From an uncultured Synergistales bacterium (GTDB lineage Bacteria; Synergistota; Synergistia; Synergistales; Aminobacteriaceae), in assembly GCA_937957815.1 (NCBI GenBank), contig CALFXN010000623.1, positions 1 to 5,430 on the forward strand: a stretch of DNA of 5,430 bases. The letters are read 5' to 3'. The position numbers and the translations under genes are program-made. Positions within the stretch are counted from its first letter, which is position 1. Each line of letters opens with the position of its first letter. Positions 5,411 through 5,430 of this stretch are shown piece after piece. The notes beneath the pieces are model-generated. The model made no database searches and had not been told where the DNA came from. It was given only the letters and a program-made list of their open reading frames with translations.

Positions 5411-5430
5411 AGATCGGAAGAGCACACGTC
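5411..5430 (+). other. Illumina TruSeq adapter sequence (contamination, not genomic)
   Basis: The last 20 bases read AGATCGGAAGAGCACACGTC, identical to the start of the standard Illumina TruSeq read-1 adapter. Translated on the minus strand they give MCSSDL (or VCSSDL), a peptide often seen at the start of falsely extended proteins in databases. The true contig end is at 5410, or at 5411 if that A is genomic. Any frame that uses these bases is an artefact, including the minus-strand frame starting at 5427 and the plus-strand stop at 5410-5412. Confidence 0.97.

Noticed and set aside
3868..5412. 514-residue open frame on the plus strand opposite flgH and flgI
   Set aside because: It mirrors two clear flagellar genes, is Arg-rich with no recognisable domain, and its stop uses adapter bases. 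It is a codon-bias shadow.
5071..5427. 118-residue minus-strand frame starting MCSSDL
   Set aside because: Its start lies in the sequencing adapter and the rest is another frame of flgH.

Overview
The window is one end of a contig from a motile, diderm (outer-membrane) bacterium. Every supported gene lies on the minus strand, so transcription runs from high to low coordinates. The genes FlgH and FlgI (L- and P-ring proteins) require an outer membrane and a peptidoglycan layer. The overall composition is moderately GC-rich. A single-domain FlgJ and a DUF3084 protein beside comF-flgM-flgN resembles what I associate with Synergistota or another diderm, non-proteobacterial lineage. That placement is an inference with moderate to low confidence.

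Layout in transcription order. (1) 5430-5411 is not genomic: it is exactly the first 20 bases of the Illumina TruSeq read-1 adapter. (2) 5410-3110 is a tightly packed cluster: the 3' part of flgH, flgI, a rod-binding-only flgJ, and a YkgJ-type cysteine-cluster protein. The junctions are a 1-nt stop/start overlap, a 18-nt gap, and a 4-nt overlap with a TTG start. (3) The only sizeable intergenic gap (3109-3007) holds a good housekeeping-type promoter (TGGATA-N17-TATAAT) framed by a 10-bp dyad. (4) 3006-469 is a second unit: a DUF3084 membrane/coiled-coil protein, a small four-cysteine protein, a GNAT acetyltransferase and a ComF-type phosphoribosyltransferase. (5) A near-perfect sigma-28 (FliA) promoter starts on the comF stop codon and drives flgM and flgN; flgN runs off the left edge.

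How the genes fit together: flgH/I/J build the rings around the rod and the rod itself. flgM and flgN control the switch to late genes and chaperone the hook-filament junction proteins. FlgM inhibits the sigma factor whose promoter lies directly in front of flgM, which would give a negative feedback loop. The four genes between the two flagellar blocks have no evident flagellar role.

I see no CRISPR array, mobile element, tRNA, rRNA, intrinsic terminator or recognisable new multi-gene system. The points most worth a second look are the adapter at the contig end, the sigma-28 promoter embedded at the end of comF, the promoter/dyad before the DUF3084 gene, and the unexplained cysteine-cluster protein coupled to flgJ.
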